DNA from: Amyloporia xantha
Taxonomy: Eukaryota > Basidiomycota > Agaricomycetes > Polyporales > Adustoporiaceae
DNA length: 64,000 nt
Direction of reading: 5' to 3'
Assembly (NCBI GenBank): GCA_036971615.1
Contig: JAYKKR010000002.1
Coordinates: 930,001 to 994,000 of the forward strand
The stretch's first letter is position 1. Every line of letters begins with the position of its first letter. The position numbers were made by a program, and so were the translations under genes. Below the pieces are notes generated by a model. It was not told the origin of the DNA. It saw only the letters and a list, made by a program, of their open reading frames with translations, and did no database searches. This document shows positions 11,212 through 22,474 of the stretch, in pieces.

Positions 11212-12662
11212 CTAATCCTCTGTCTGCTCTGCCAAACAATCCTGCATTCGGTCTGATAATTTTGACAGAAACAAGGGAAATGAATTGTTAGACATAATGA
11301 ATGGCTCAGCAAAAATTTCCAGCTGCTCCAGACACTCCTTTGAGGTTACTGATGTATGTAGAGGATGATAATGAATGTTCAACTCATGGTGTTCTTCTGA
11401 ATCATTCTCTTCAAGTTGTGCTTGCAATGTAAAGGTTATATCCACTGAAAGATGTGAATATCACTCTCTTAGTGATAGTAACATAAGACAACATTATGCG
11501 TACCAGAAGCATCACTATCTTGTGTGTTACACACATATTTGCAAGTGAATAAAGGTGATGTTGCTTCAGAAATATTTCTGACTGAGACCATTGTGACATT
11601 TGTCAGCTTTTGATACAGTTCAATGACCTACAGTGCTCATTGTGATGTTAGCAAATGTTCAAATTAATATTTTTGTCACAGAAACTTGTTCTACTACATC
11701 CACTGACCTGCTCATGAAAATGATATTTTTGCACTTCAATATAATATGTCAAGACTCAAGAAAGGGAGAGAACTAGAAGTCAAGTGACCTACATCTGGCA
11801 CGCAGGTCTAATATAGCCTGATTCTTCTCTTTCAGCTTTGTGCCTCTCTTATGAGCAATACCTTTCCAGTGTTCTATATCTGATTGTGGTGCTTGCTGTT
11901 CACTTTGGGCTGATATTGCTGTGGCTTCATCAACCAGTGACACATTGGAGCCCAAGAATGCTTTAGCATCTACTGAGAGATGCATAGTACAGTCACTCAG
12001 CACAGGTACACTCTTTGATAGTGATGTATAGAAGATTTGAAATAGTAAGACTTACTTTTCAGGGACTGATGATCAGCATCAGCACGAGGCTCCTTCAGCT
12101 GGTCTGCGTACATATCACGTTCCATAGTGACCTGTCAGACTGAAGTCATTTCAAGACCTCACATTAATTATGAGATACATACAACCTCTAGTTTCTTACG
12201 GAGGTCAGCTAGTTCACGCAGCAGAAATGTCTCTTCCTCTGAGTGTTTATCCACTGATGCGAACCCATTCAACGTGCTCAACCGGGATGTAGACGGATGT
12301 CTTGCTCGAGGACTTTCATCCGCATGGCTGCCGTTCAACGTACCCAGCACGGTGATGTGTCCTGCTCTGTTGATGCCCTGAACTTGAAGGCTCCCGTCAT
12401 TTTCCGAATTGGAAGAAGAGGTGATTTCAAGATGATTATGACTCGGCTCTGACCTGCCAACCTGAGCTCGCAATTTCCCCTTCAGCTGAGTTATAGAGCT
12501 TGAGTGTTGCGCCCTCTTTGAATCTAAGACTGAACGGGACAGTGTCGATCTGGCAGACACGCGTTTTCTGGGAACAGTGGGATCATCTGTCCTGCACGCA
12601 TCAGAGAATCCTCCAGGTAGAGTGATAGACCACGGACCCAGCTCATCGTACGAATCGGACAT
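11212..12662 (-). CDS. Csm1/Pcs1-like monopolin subunit (6 exons, 368 aa)
   Basis: Members of this family are coiled-coil kinetochore proteins that crosslink microtubule-binding sites (monopolin) and help rDNA or chromosome segregation in yeasts. The exons on the minus strand are 12662-12183, 12131-12056, 11972-11789, 11707-11698, 11627-11504 and 11444-11212, and all phases close to a 1107-nt frame. Residues 1-145 are Ser-rich and disordered-looking. A coiled coil runs from about 145 to 250. Residues 251-368 match the globular C-terminal pattern: an opening V-I-E-L-Y-Q-K-L-T, a FTCKYVCN strand, a DITFTL strand, an HYHPLH segment and a closing amphipathic helix. The 10-nt fourth exon is required for phase but could be modelled otherwise. 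The 3' exons are visibly more AT-rich than exon 1. Family assignment is from memory of the domain pattern. Confidence 0.72.
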
Positions 12663-15600
12663 TATGGCTTAGTTTCCTTGGCGTGATTCGCTATTAGCAC
12701 ACTGAAATCAGTGTTTTTATAGCACGAGTGGATGGGCATATGAGCATATCTTCACCTTGTTGTCAGTTGGATTGAAACACGCGCAACTCACGTCTTGGGA
12801 ACAAACGTCAGCGTGAGACGATAGGGAATGGTGTCGGGGTCTATGTCCCACGACCACCATGACCGTGTGTTTTATTGCTCACTACGCCCGCGGAAGGTAA
12901 GAATTCCTTGCTGCCTAGTCCGCAATCTTAGAGAAGCGAACTCGTAATTTCGTAGACACGCCCGGCGGCGCTACACGACCTACGACACAGTGCCTTCAAT
13001 CATTCATTCAAACCTGTGTCGAGGTATTCATAATTCAAGCTATGTCCGGCAGACTTCATGGAGGACCTGAAAATACTATACCGTTGAAGGATGTCAATGC
13101 GGCAGGGTATCGTTTGTCTACAGTTCAAATCCCTCGATGCGGGGGGTGCTTTTGGGACGCCACTGGCATGCTTCGCATTCCTGTGCTTTGGATCCAAAAC
13201 GTTCCAGTATCCTGGTATGTCTTTGCAAGATGATTCGGGGTTGATGCTAACAGGACTTACAAGTCCTCCACGTATTTCCACAGTGCACTCGATTGAAGAA
13301 TATGGGAGGGTAGTTACGTACTCCTAGCAACTGAAAACAGTGAGTTAAAAGAGTTAGTCCGAGATGTGGCTCACCGAGTGTGCGAGATGAAAAGCGAGCA
13401 CATTTAGTATTGGACCTTTTCAACCCAGTGGTACGCATATTGTCGATAATACTTATATTGTGCCTACTCAACCGAATGTCCAAGTCACAAAGCAGATTAT
13501 CATATGATCATGTCGACCCGAAGCCGAGCATCCATTCCGTAGCATACGTATCGCGTGTATAGGATGATTCGAGAACTCGCCTGCACCTATTATTGACTTT
13601 GGGGATTCCGGAGGGACTGAACATGGCTGAAATTGTGCTTCCGGACCGATGCTGCGTTGACAAATGGGGCTAGCCGACGCACGGATTGGGACCGAGAAAG
13701 GAGCTTGTTTGACTCCCCAAATCTAGCGGGGTGTCGCAGATGTCTAGAATTCGGTGGAATTTTGGAAGTTGTTCCTCGTCCTCCACGGGGAGCTCGGCGG
13801 AGGCAGTTGCCATCTAGCATCGAGGGGCGGAAATGGAAGGTGCCCGCCGGCGCGTATGTAGGATAGCCGGGGTCAATGCTCAGCGCATGAGCGACGTAGA
13901 GAGCATGATGCGTCAGGGCTGCAAGTGGGAGATGGGCAGCATAAGACAAGTATACAAATCTTAAAATGTTCCGTTGGGATACTTGTTGACATCTGCAGTA
14001 GACCTCGGTGCAAAACGGTCTTCGAAAACCATTTCCAATCCGAGAAGAAAAGACAGAAAATCGATGGCAACCTTTCCACATGGCTGGGTCGAAGTGGATC
14101 ATCACAACCGGCGTGCTGAATGTAGCCCCGAACATTCGAAAACCGAGAGGATATCTACCGCTTTCAACGCTTGATGGGCGTTTGAGGCGCCACGCTGCGG
14201 GAATAGAGCGAAGAGTAGAGGTGGGGTAGCTATAGCAGCCATGTCAAGCGAGACGGCCGACGATGGACACTGGGTGATGTCGTGGCCATCGCACATGCAT
14301 GAGGACGACAAGGAAGGGAGGAGCTATATCCACAACATTGATGAACAAAGAAACTTATTGCGGCAGCATCGTCTCCAATAGGCCCGGTGGCGGGTATTGT
14401 TCTAGTCGTATGGTAATTTACGAACATCCACATGCGATCCTGAGGTTTAGTCAAAATTCTATGTCAAATGCAGCAGTTGCGCGTAAGACATACTTCAAGA
14501 TCCTTCATGCATGCAGCTTCGGGAACAGCGGAAGGGACCGTTCAAACCACTGTCACGTCGGTGTCATCGCCTCCTGCTTCGCCTTGGCCTGATGCACCGG
14601 CACGCGCTTTCACACTCAATATGTCGGGCTTAACTTACTAGCGTTGTGAGAGTTCTGAGACATAGGTCGGCATAAGCATGCGAGGAGGTGATAGATGTTA
14701 CCCCACTCATTGCAAGGGCTCCTAGACTTGGAACTATGAAGTAGCAGCATTGCACCCACATAGGCAATGTGGAGCGCGCCTGGCGTCCTGTAGTCATGGT
14801 GAAGGACTTCGGGCGTAGGCACTCCAGGCGTCACACCGAAATGCCCAGGCATCTGTGCGTCCGGCTAAACACCACTGAGTCTCCCAATGAACGTGGAACA
14901 AAGCGGACTTACCCAATTCGTTGCAGCGTATTCTCCCGGCGCAGGGTCAGATCCCAGCCTCCACTGCTATCTCCCTTTGGCGCATCTCCGCCTGACAACG
15001 CGGCGCCCTCGTGGCTACGCTGTATTCAGCATATAGGTTTGGGGTATGCCCCAGGGTGGTCTACACACAAATGTTCTCCCACCATCCGCTGCATAGTAAT
15101 TGGGCGTGCGAACCGATGCACTCCATGTTTACGGTCATCGGCATGGTTGCGACGAATAGCTGTTGAGCTGTCCCGTGAGGACGAGCACTTATCGCCTTGT
15201 CCACTGGACCATCTGATTGGGTAAGCGGAAGAAGTCTCCTTCCTTCTTGATGTTTATATCCGCTGGCCGTCGAAATGGGCACCAACAGGCTGGATCGTCA
15301 CAATGTCCAACTCGACGGAGCCCTGTCCTATGCACACCGACCTGCTCTTTGAATACTTCGTAGTCACCGGGTGCAAGACAGGTATCGCAGCGTTCCATGA
15401 CACTTAGGAAATGATGCCCAATTCGGCACCAGACTCGTTTTCTGCACCATTCTGGTCACGGGTACAGAGATTGATCTCGTCCAGAGAAGCAGTGTCCGGT
15501 CGTAGGATATTCGGTCGAAAATGCATCGAGACCATCTTTGTATGCGTCGTTCTGGAATACATGGGTTACATTCAGTTTCAACCCTGAACCCTCTGACGAC

Positions 15601-18600
15601 TTCTGCAGTTGCAGAAGCGTTGCGGAGGACGATGCTGAAGAACTAGAATCCACTCATGCCGTTCTTCCGCTTTTTTTCCAATGCATCTAGCGCAGCGCGA
15701 ATGTATGTAGGGCCTGCTTCCTCCCCGTCCTCCGTAAGTTCTACGACTTGAGCAAGGTCACCTAGGTATTTTCCCCGCCGGATGCGGACCCAAATGACTG
15801 GAGTAACTGTGAGGTCCTACTTCTTGATCTGTGGCAGACTCGTCATCCCAATCGAGACAAGGATGATCTTGCGACTGAGACAAGTGCCACCAGGTCTTCA
15901 TTGACCTGCTTCGCGCTGGCGCTCCATGCTTCGATGTATATCGTCCCAGGGCGTGAACCATGTTGAATTGCACATAGAAGTTTTAAATGGGTATCCTAAG
16001 TCGATCGGCTAGTGTATTAAACGAAAATCAGGTCCCGCTCGTCGCTCGGCTGTTTGAGCTAAGTCAAGAGTGATTCCAAGTGGGTATAACGGTGGTGCGC
16101 ACCTGCCACAGACTCCTCACATTGGCAGCCGCTCAGGAATGTCACCCATGTCCGATTGACACATCGCCGTCCTTCTGCAGCGTTGGCTAACATTCTCTGT
16201 AATCTGTAAGGTCCTGATCATAGAGTTCAACTTCACGGCTGCATCTGTCAAATCATGCGTGACGTGCTGCTCGATGAGCGAGTTCATCCTCCTCGACCAG
16301 CTCGTCGTGAAACGTTGGGTCAGAACGGGGAACGAGAAACATACGGATTTTAGCATACCTCCTGCCTGTTAGTTTTCATCCTCTTCATCGTCGTCTACTG
16401 CTGGCAGCTTTGACGGGAATGAAACAATTCACAGAAGGACATTTCGCCTTCTGCAGGATTGATTTAGAGAATGGTCGCGAAGGCTGAGGCCATGGCAATA
16501 TGGTCACTCCTGATCCCGACGCGCGATACAGCTGTGGAAGATATCTTGGTAGGTCTACTAGTGACAGGGGAAACAGACCTGAGAGAAGAAAACGAGCCGC
16601 GTCTCCCGCCGGCAGCCTTCCAGTGTGCCGACCGATGGCCCTCTGAAACAATCCTCGAAGCATCTAGCATGACACCAAAATGTGTCGATTGTGACTCGTA
16701 GGCGATGCATACGGTAGAGATGAGACAAAGGACTTGGCACTTCTGGTTTGTGCCTGGCAGAGAGATGCGACGCGGAGGGTGGAAGACTTTGAAAGGAACC
16801 ATCTCAGTCAGAAGTCAGTGAATAATGGATAGCGAAGGTCTAGAGGAGTAGAGAGGGACGGAGATGGAGGGGCTCAAGCTCATGGACGATGATCGCACTG
16901 ATCAGTGGTGCGGGAGAGATCAAGAAGAGAGGAGTACGGAAGGCATAAGCGGACCGATGGAACTGAGATTCGGTCGTGAGTCTTCCATGTGCCAGGATTC
17001 TAGGGGCCGTTTCCGCAGAATGGCAATCACATTCATAGCAACGACAATAGCGTTCATAACTCCCCTCATACTCGCATGCGCTGTGAACGAGTCACCTAAT
17101 GTTATGCAGAGTCTCACCAGAATATCGGTCCGTATATCGACACGATGTGCGACCAACTCCGAATTATTGAGTCACGCTCCCATTTAACCGCGAAACCAAT
17201 CCGGTGACCGAGCACGGCAAGAGCATGTGTTCTCGAAGCATTCAGCCTAGTGTATGACGACGCGGCCTACTCCGTCTGTTCACGATTGCACATCAGTCAT
17301 TGAATGTAGTCAATTACGGGAAAAAAGTGTACTTCCAGGTTCACAAGCCTTCGTCCTGCAGTACCGCGCTGTTTATCACAACTTTTGAAAGGTGCCCTAA
17401 CGTCGACACTTGTCAGCCGCTACATTCGGAATGATGTTCTGACATCAGTAAAAAGTACATGCCAAACTGTAAGAAACTGCACGACTTTTCCCAGTCTCAA
17501 TGAGCACACGCAGAAAATAAAAGATGCACCGCAACTGTGCATCTGGACCATATCGATTTCCCAGAACTTACTCAATGGTCGACGGTCTTTCTTGTCGCAA
17601 GATATACCGCACTGAGCGCGTCAACGGCTGACTGCTGGGCACTCCACTACCGCCGGGCACTCCACTACCACTGGGCACTCTACTACCACGGGACTGGTCC
17701 TCGTCAGATCGAACAACACCGCCCGTCTTCTTGTGGTCGTTCAACTTAACGAAGAGCGATCAGCAGAATGTCTCGCTCGGGTGATGAACATCCGGACCAC
17801 AACCCTGTTCCGCCAGTCTCACTTGCATTCAAGCATAAAAAAGAGGATCCCCCGGTTATACCTCGTGCAAGCTCGCTGCCGACCTCATTGGACTCATAGC
17901 TTCGCCGCACAAGCCTGGAAGCTTAGTCAACCCGAAGTGTCTCATACCCGGCGCAGGATGTTCTCTCCACATATTTGAATCTGGTACCTGGTGAGCATCC
18001 ACAACGTCGGTGGCCTATGTTTTCAATAAATATATCAAGCCTCCCAATGGATCTAGGCTTGCTCCCGTCGCGTCATGAACGCTGTCGGGAAGTCGTTCCT
18101 GTGCCCATTCCATTTAACCCACCTTTCTTCGACTTCCGACTGCAGTGACTAAAATTCCTCTGTCTTTGAGAAATTGGACGGGATTAGACTTACTTCCACA
18201 CCTCATCCTACCAGCATCGTCTTCCAGCAAGGTACAATAACTCTGGGCCCATTTATCTGCTTCCTGAGATCAGATCAGTGCGATACGATGTTTCCATATT
18301 CCGGTGACCACAGAGACAAGCTGTGTACGTACCAAGGAAAGCGCCTGGATATCATGCTAATACCTAATAACTATCGTTGTGGTCCAATCCGATCGCAGAG
18401 ACAGAGGGAGGCTAAGAAATGCACGGTCTGGAGCGTGATATTTGCTTGGAGGTTACACATAGCAGAAAGTCGACGAGACAGAAAAGGAGCACTTGACAAC
18501 CAGCTAGAGTCTGGGGTGAGAGCTGGTGAGAGATTGTGGCTGAGCCGAGGTACGTAGTGATTGACAGCAGTCGCTGTGGAGGGAGTTGGGATGAGAAGCG

Positions 18601-20117
18601 GACATGACGGATTAGGGTGGCGTGACACTGGATATGCTAGGAAGAGGGTTAGGCATGAGAACGAGTTGCTGTTGGAACGCCATCAGCATAGGCGAGTGTG
18701 GCGAGCTTATCGTCGACGAGGCCAAGAGCTTTGCTGAGCAGTAATATCGAACGTGCAAGGCTCAGTCGAGCGACGACTCGCATCGAAGCTGTACACACAA
18801 GCACCGTCGTAGATAATTTGTACGCGGGCGAGACAGACCGGCAATCTGCGGAAGTCGAAGGACGTATCTACGGCTCACAGCAGAATCGTCGGGAAGGCAA
18901 TTGGATCGATAGTCTCTGGCTCTGAACTATTTGCCAGTTAGTTTCACCTCAGACGACGCAAACATTATGGATCCACCTTCAAAAGCTTTGCTCCTCTCTG
19001 GCTCTTTATATTGACCTTGCTAGACGATTTGCTGTCTTAGTTGACAGCCCGGACTAGCTGTTTTCAAGTTTGAACGTCTGGTGGTCCCTCATCTGCCCCG
19101 TATCTCTCGATTTCGACTATGACTGTCTGCATACTCCAAACGGCGTGTTTTTCTTTTGTGTCACCATCTTCACTCACTTACGAAAAGGCCACATAGATTC
19201 AACCTCGGTATGTACATGATCATTTACGATTGGCGTGGAATTTGGTGCACTCCACGTTATCATTTAGCAGTCAAGTCTGTTTTCCTGATGGCGGGAGGCT
19301 GCGCTAACTGCGAATTGTCCTGTTCCTTTCCTCTCAATTCAGCGACCTTTCGTTATCTTACATTTGGTGGCGAATCAGAACAATGGACCTGACTGTCACG
19401 GCGCGGCTGTCGCGGGAAAGGTGCTGTTAATTGCTGGATGGAGGGATGGCTTGTTCGGTGATTATGGGGATAATGCCATCGCTGATATTATGGCCATGTC
19501 TATCTTGAAAGGCAAGGGATTGACGCAGACCCTATAATAAAATAAGATTGCTCAGAACGTGCGTAATCTTTTTGCTACGATGGATGATTCACCGTCACGT
19601 TCACTCTCTCAGAGTGCTGCTTGGGGAAGCTGTGAGTTACAGATGAATACGATTGATCACAGAAGCTACAGGAGAGATTGTGAGAAGTGCATGAAGTGAA
19701 TTGGATGTGGGCTTCGTGCAACTCGATGCAGCAATGATTGCCAGTGTAGAATGGTCAACCGTCGTTAGGATCGAGGGAGTCCGGAGATTGGGAAGAGCCG
19801 TAGTCTCTGTGATGTCGGCATGCGAGAGTACGCAAGAGGGCAGAGGGAGCAGGAGACGGAGAGGCAGATGACACCGAGGGCGCTGCGTACGCGGGACACT
19901 ATGGGGACAAGGAGCCCAGCGGGATGCGCGGGTACAAGTACATGTACTGCTACCTGACTTCAACCTCGCCGTCGCCTGCGCTGCCGGAGGACGCGCGCAG
20001 ACGGCCTGCGGTGCTCCCGATGCTGATCGAGAGCGGGCAGCGGAGGCAGGCACACTCGCTGCCTCAGCCTGCTACCCCGGCCGCGCGGGACCCGTCGCTG
20101 GAGCGGGGAAGGAGCAC
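12663..20117. other. long interval without a recognisable gene
   Basis: Many frames of 60-180 codons occur on both strands, for example 13590-14135 on the minus strand. None has a recognisable motif, and I could not chain them through phase-consistent introns into a credible protein. A Cys-containing frame at 15189-15398 (minus) was examined and not accepted. A fast-evolving gene could be missed here. Transcript data would decide. Confidence 0.4.
17636..17689. repeat. 18-bp tandem repeat, 3 units
   Basis: Three adjacent 18-bp copies of (T/C)GGGCACTC(C/T)ACTACC(G/A)C occupy 17636-17653, 17654-17671 and 17672-17689, with two or three substitutions between them. It is a minisatellite-like array in otherwise unique sequence. 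Confidence 0.88.
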
Positions 20118-22474
20118 ATGGGTATAGGTGCGGGCGAGGGCGACACGGAGGAGGGGAGGGAGGGGAGGAAGAAAGTCCGGCGGTTGTATAAACTGCGGCG
20201 GGGGTTCTCGCGGGTTCGTGGGGCGGGGCGGTCGAGGAACGCGGATGGGGATAGGGACAGAAGCAGGGAAAAGGAGCGGGAGGGCGATGGGCTGTTTGGG
20301 CTGCCGCTGCGCTTGGGGCAGTCGGTCTCTGGGTCGGGGACGGGGTCGAGGGAGTCGCCGAGGACGCCGATGCGGAGGCGGAGTCATGGGCTCGGGATTT
20401 GGGGGCCTGCGTTTGGGGCGAAGTCGATAACGGAGAAGCAGGCGGAGTGGTTGGGCGGAAATTCAGTGGGTGCTAGTGTTGATGCTATGGCTGGTGCAGG
20501 AGAGCGCGGGGGAAGAGGAACGCGATTGAGAGAGGGAGAAAGACAGGAAGAAGTGTAGGCTGAAGAAGGAGCGGGGGAGGTCAGAGAGCGAGACTAGGAG
20601 GGATGGGGTGGGAGGTGCGGCTGCGGGGGGAGCAGGCGGGACAAGGAAGAGGAGCTGAGGAGGAAGGACAGCAAGCGGAGGCGAAGGGGAGTGAGAGGAG
20701 GACCGACCCGCCGATTCCTGTCTCGCCGAGTGAATATGTGCGAGCTCGGGCGCGACGGAGGGGTACGCGGCTAGAGAGGGCCCCGCCTGCCACTGTGTCG
20801 TCTGCCCCGCCGGCGGTCGCAGAGCCTCCAGAGCCGGCTGTGCCGTACCCGCTCCTCTCGCACTTGCTAAAACTCGCGCTTCTCGCAGGCTTGCTGGTGC
20901 ACCTGAGTTTTGGGGAGTGGTGCGTCGTCACGAGGGTGGTGCGGGACGCCGTTCAGAGGGATCGGGAGCTACGAGAGTGTGGGCTAGAGATTTTCTTGGG
21001 GACGGTGGAGTATGGGCGATGTGTGTGTGGCGCGTCTGAGAAGGGCGACAAGGAGCCTTTTGTGCTATTGTTGAAGGTGCGTCTGACCCGAGCATCGTCG
21101 ATGCTGGATTTATTCGTTGGGACAGAAGCTGACGGAGATACGTTGTTTGTGTAGCACCTTAGCGCGTACATGCACGGCGTCTCGATTCCCTCACGCCAGT
21201 TCGCGCGCTTTGCTGTTGCATACTCCAACGCATTCGATGATCCTGCACAGATCGAGCTTGTGGATGCGCTCGCCGCGGCGTGCCGTTCATACTCCCGCGT
21301 GGTCCTCCGCTTACGCGCTTAAGCCGAGGCAGAGCTGCGCTTCTCCCCCGCCACTTGTGCCTGCGCTGGCATAGAGCATGAGTGTGAGCCCTACTCGCCC
21401 TGAGGCGTCGAGGAGTCCATCCGTACGGTGTACCGCATGACCGCCGACTGTCACGTACCTCCGGCCGTGCGCCGTCGCCTGCGTCGCCTCCGGGTCGTAT
21501 GCCCCTGTGTATGGCCACCTGTCCTAGCGCGCTTGTAGTATCCAAGGGAGTGAGAGCACCTTGCCTGGGGGTTTCCGATCGCCTCTGTTCCGCCCGCGAC
21601 GCGCGTCGCTCCTGCAGGTGTTCGTGCAGTCGCCCGAGAGCTCCTGGCTTACTGATGCGATCATTTTTTGCGTGCCAGGAGGAGCTGAAGAAGGCAGAAA
21701 TGATGCATCTGATGCGGGCGGGAGATGTGGTGTGGGATGTAGCTGTCGGGGATGAAGGGAATGTGGGTCGGATGGTGTGTGATTGGGCTTATCTGGTAGT
21801 GAGTCAGTCCTTGTTTCGCAGCGTTTTTTCTTCTGGTCATTTGCAGCGGTACAATTGAATGTGGCATCTGATTGCGAATTTCTGCAGGATCTCCATTATA
21901 CCTGGTCGAGGACGGGCGATCTCCCGCAACACCTCCTGACGCTAGCGTTCCTGCCATCTTAATTCCACCGTGTGGTTCGCAGTGCGGGCTCTGGAAAACT
22001 GATTTGCCACATTGACGTCGCCCCGTGTGGCGAGGAGGTCGCGGCAAATTCGCAGCTGATCCAGGACAGGACGAAGACCGAGACGTGCGTCGTCTGCCAA
22101 TTGTGTTATCCGCATATGCTGACCAATTTGTTTCTTTACTTGTAGGCTGCAAAGCAGTCGTGCGTTGGGTACATTGTTCATCATTCACGATCCGTTCGCC
22201 TGCATCGGGCAAGCCCATCCACATCCCCGTCACGCCAAATTTTAGTCCGGGGCCGCTTCCCGGTAGGGCATGGTTAATTGACACAGGATAGTACGGTACT
22301 GTGGTCGTGGAGCTAGAAGGTACGAACGAAGGCCTGGCAGATTTGCAAGGGCGGTTTGGGAAAGCATTTCCGCCCAGGGCCACCGGTTCTAGTGCCCGTC
22401 TAAGCGGTGGAGACATGAAGGGAGATGAGATGGATGAGACGATGGTGTTCAGGATCCTGAGGAAGAAGAGGTGA
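20118..22474 (+). pseudogene. broken basidiomycete gene of unknown function
   Basis: This GC-rich interval reads like a decayed gene. An Arg/Gly-rich low-complexity head (20118-20558) and a frame from 20603 lead into a hydrophobic segment (LLKLALLAGLLVHL, near 20870) and a conserved-looking stretch. That stretch continues past an intron at about 21077-21150 into SAYMHGVSIPSRQFARFAVA. The frame then meets TAA near 21319 and further stops. Farther on, exon-like EELKKAEMMHLMRAGDVVWD (from 21681) splices to DLHYTWSRTGDLP (from 21892), followed by an in-frame TAA at 21960-21962. The frame slips at the next intron and reopens as RWVHCSSFTIR (about 22161), with TAG at 22289-22291 between matching reading on both sides. 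The layout recalls uncharacterised Agaricomycete proteins. I assign no function. Confidence 0.6.

Noticed and set aside
15189..15398. Minus-strand frame with several Cys (CDTC, CDDPACWC) resembling a zinc motif
   Set aside because: The spacing matches no zinc-binding family I know, and the frame could not be extended through introns.
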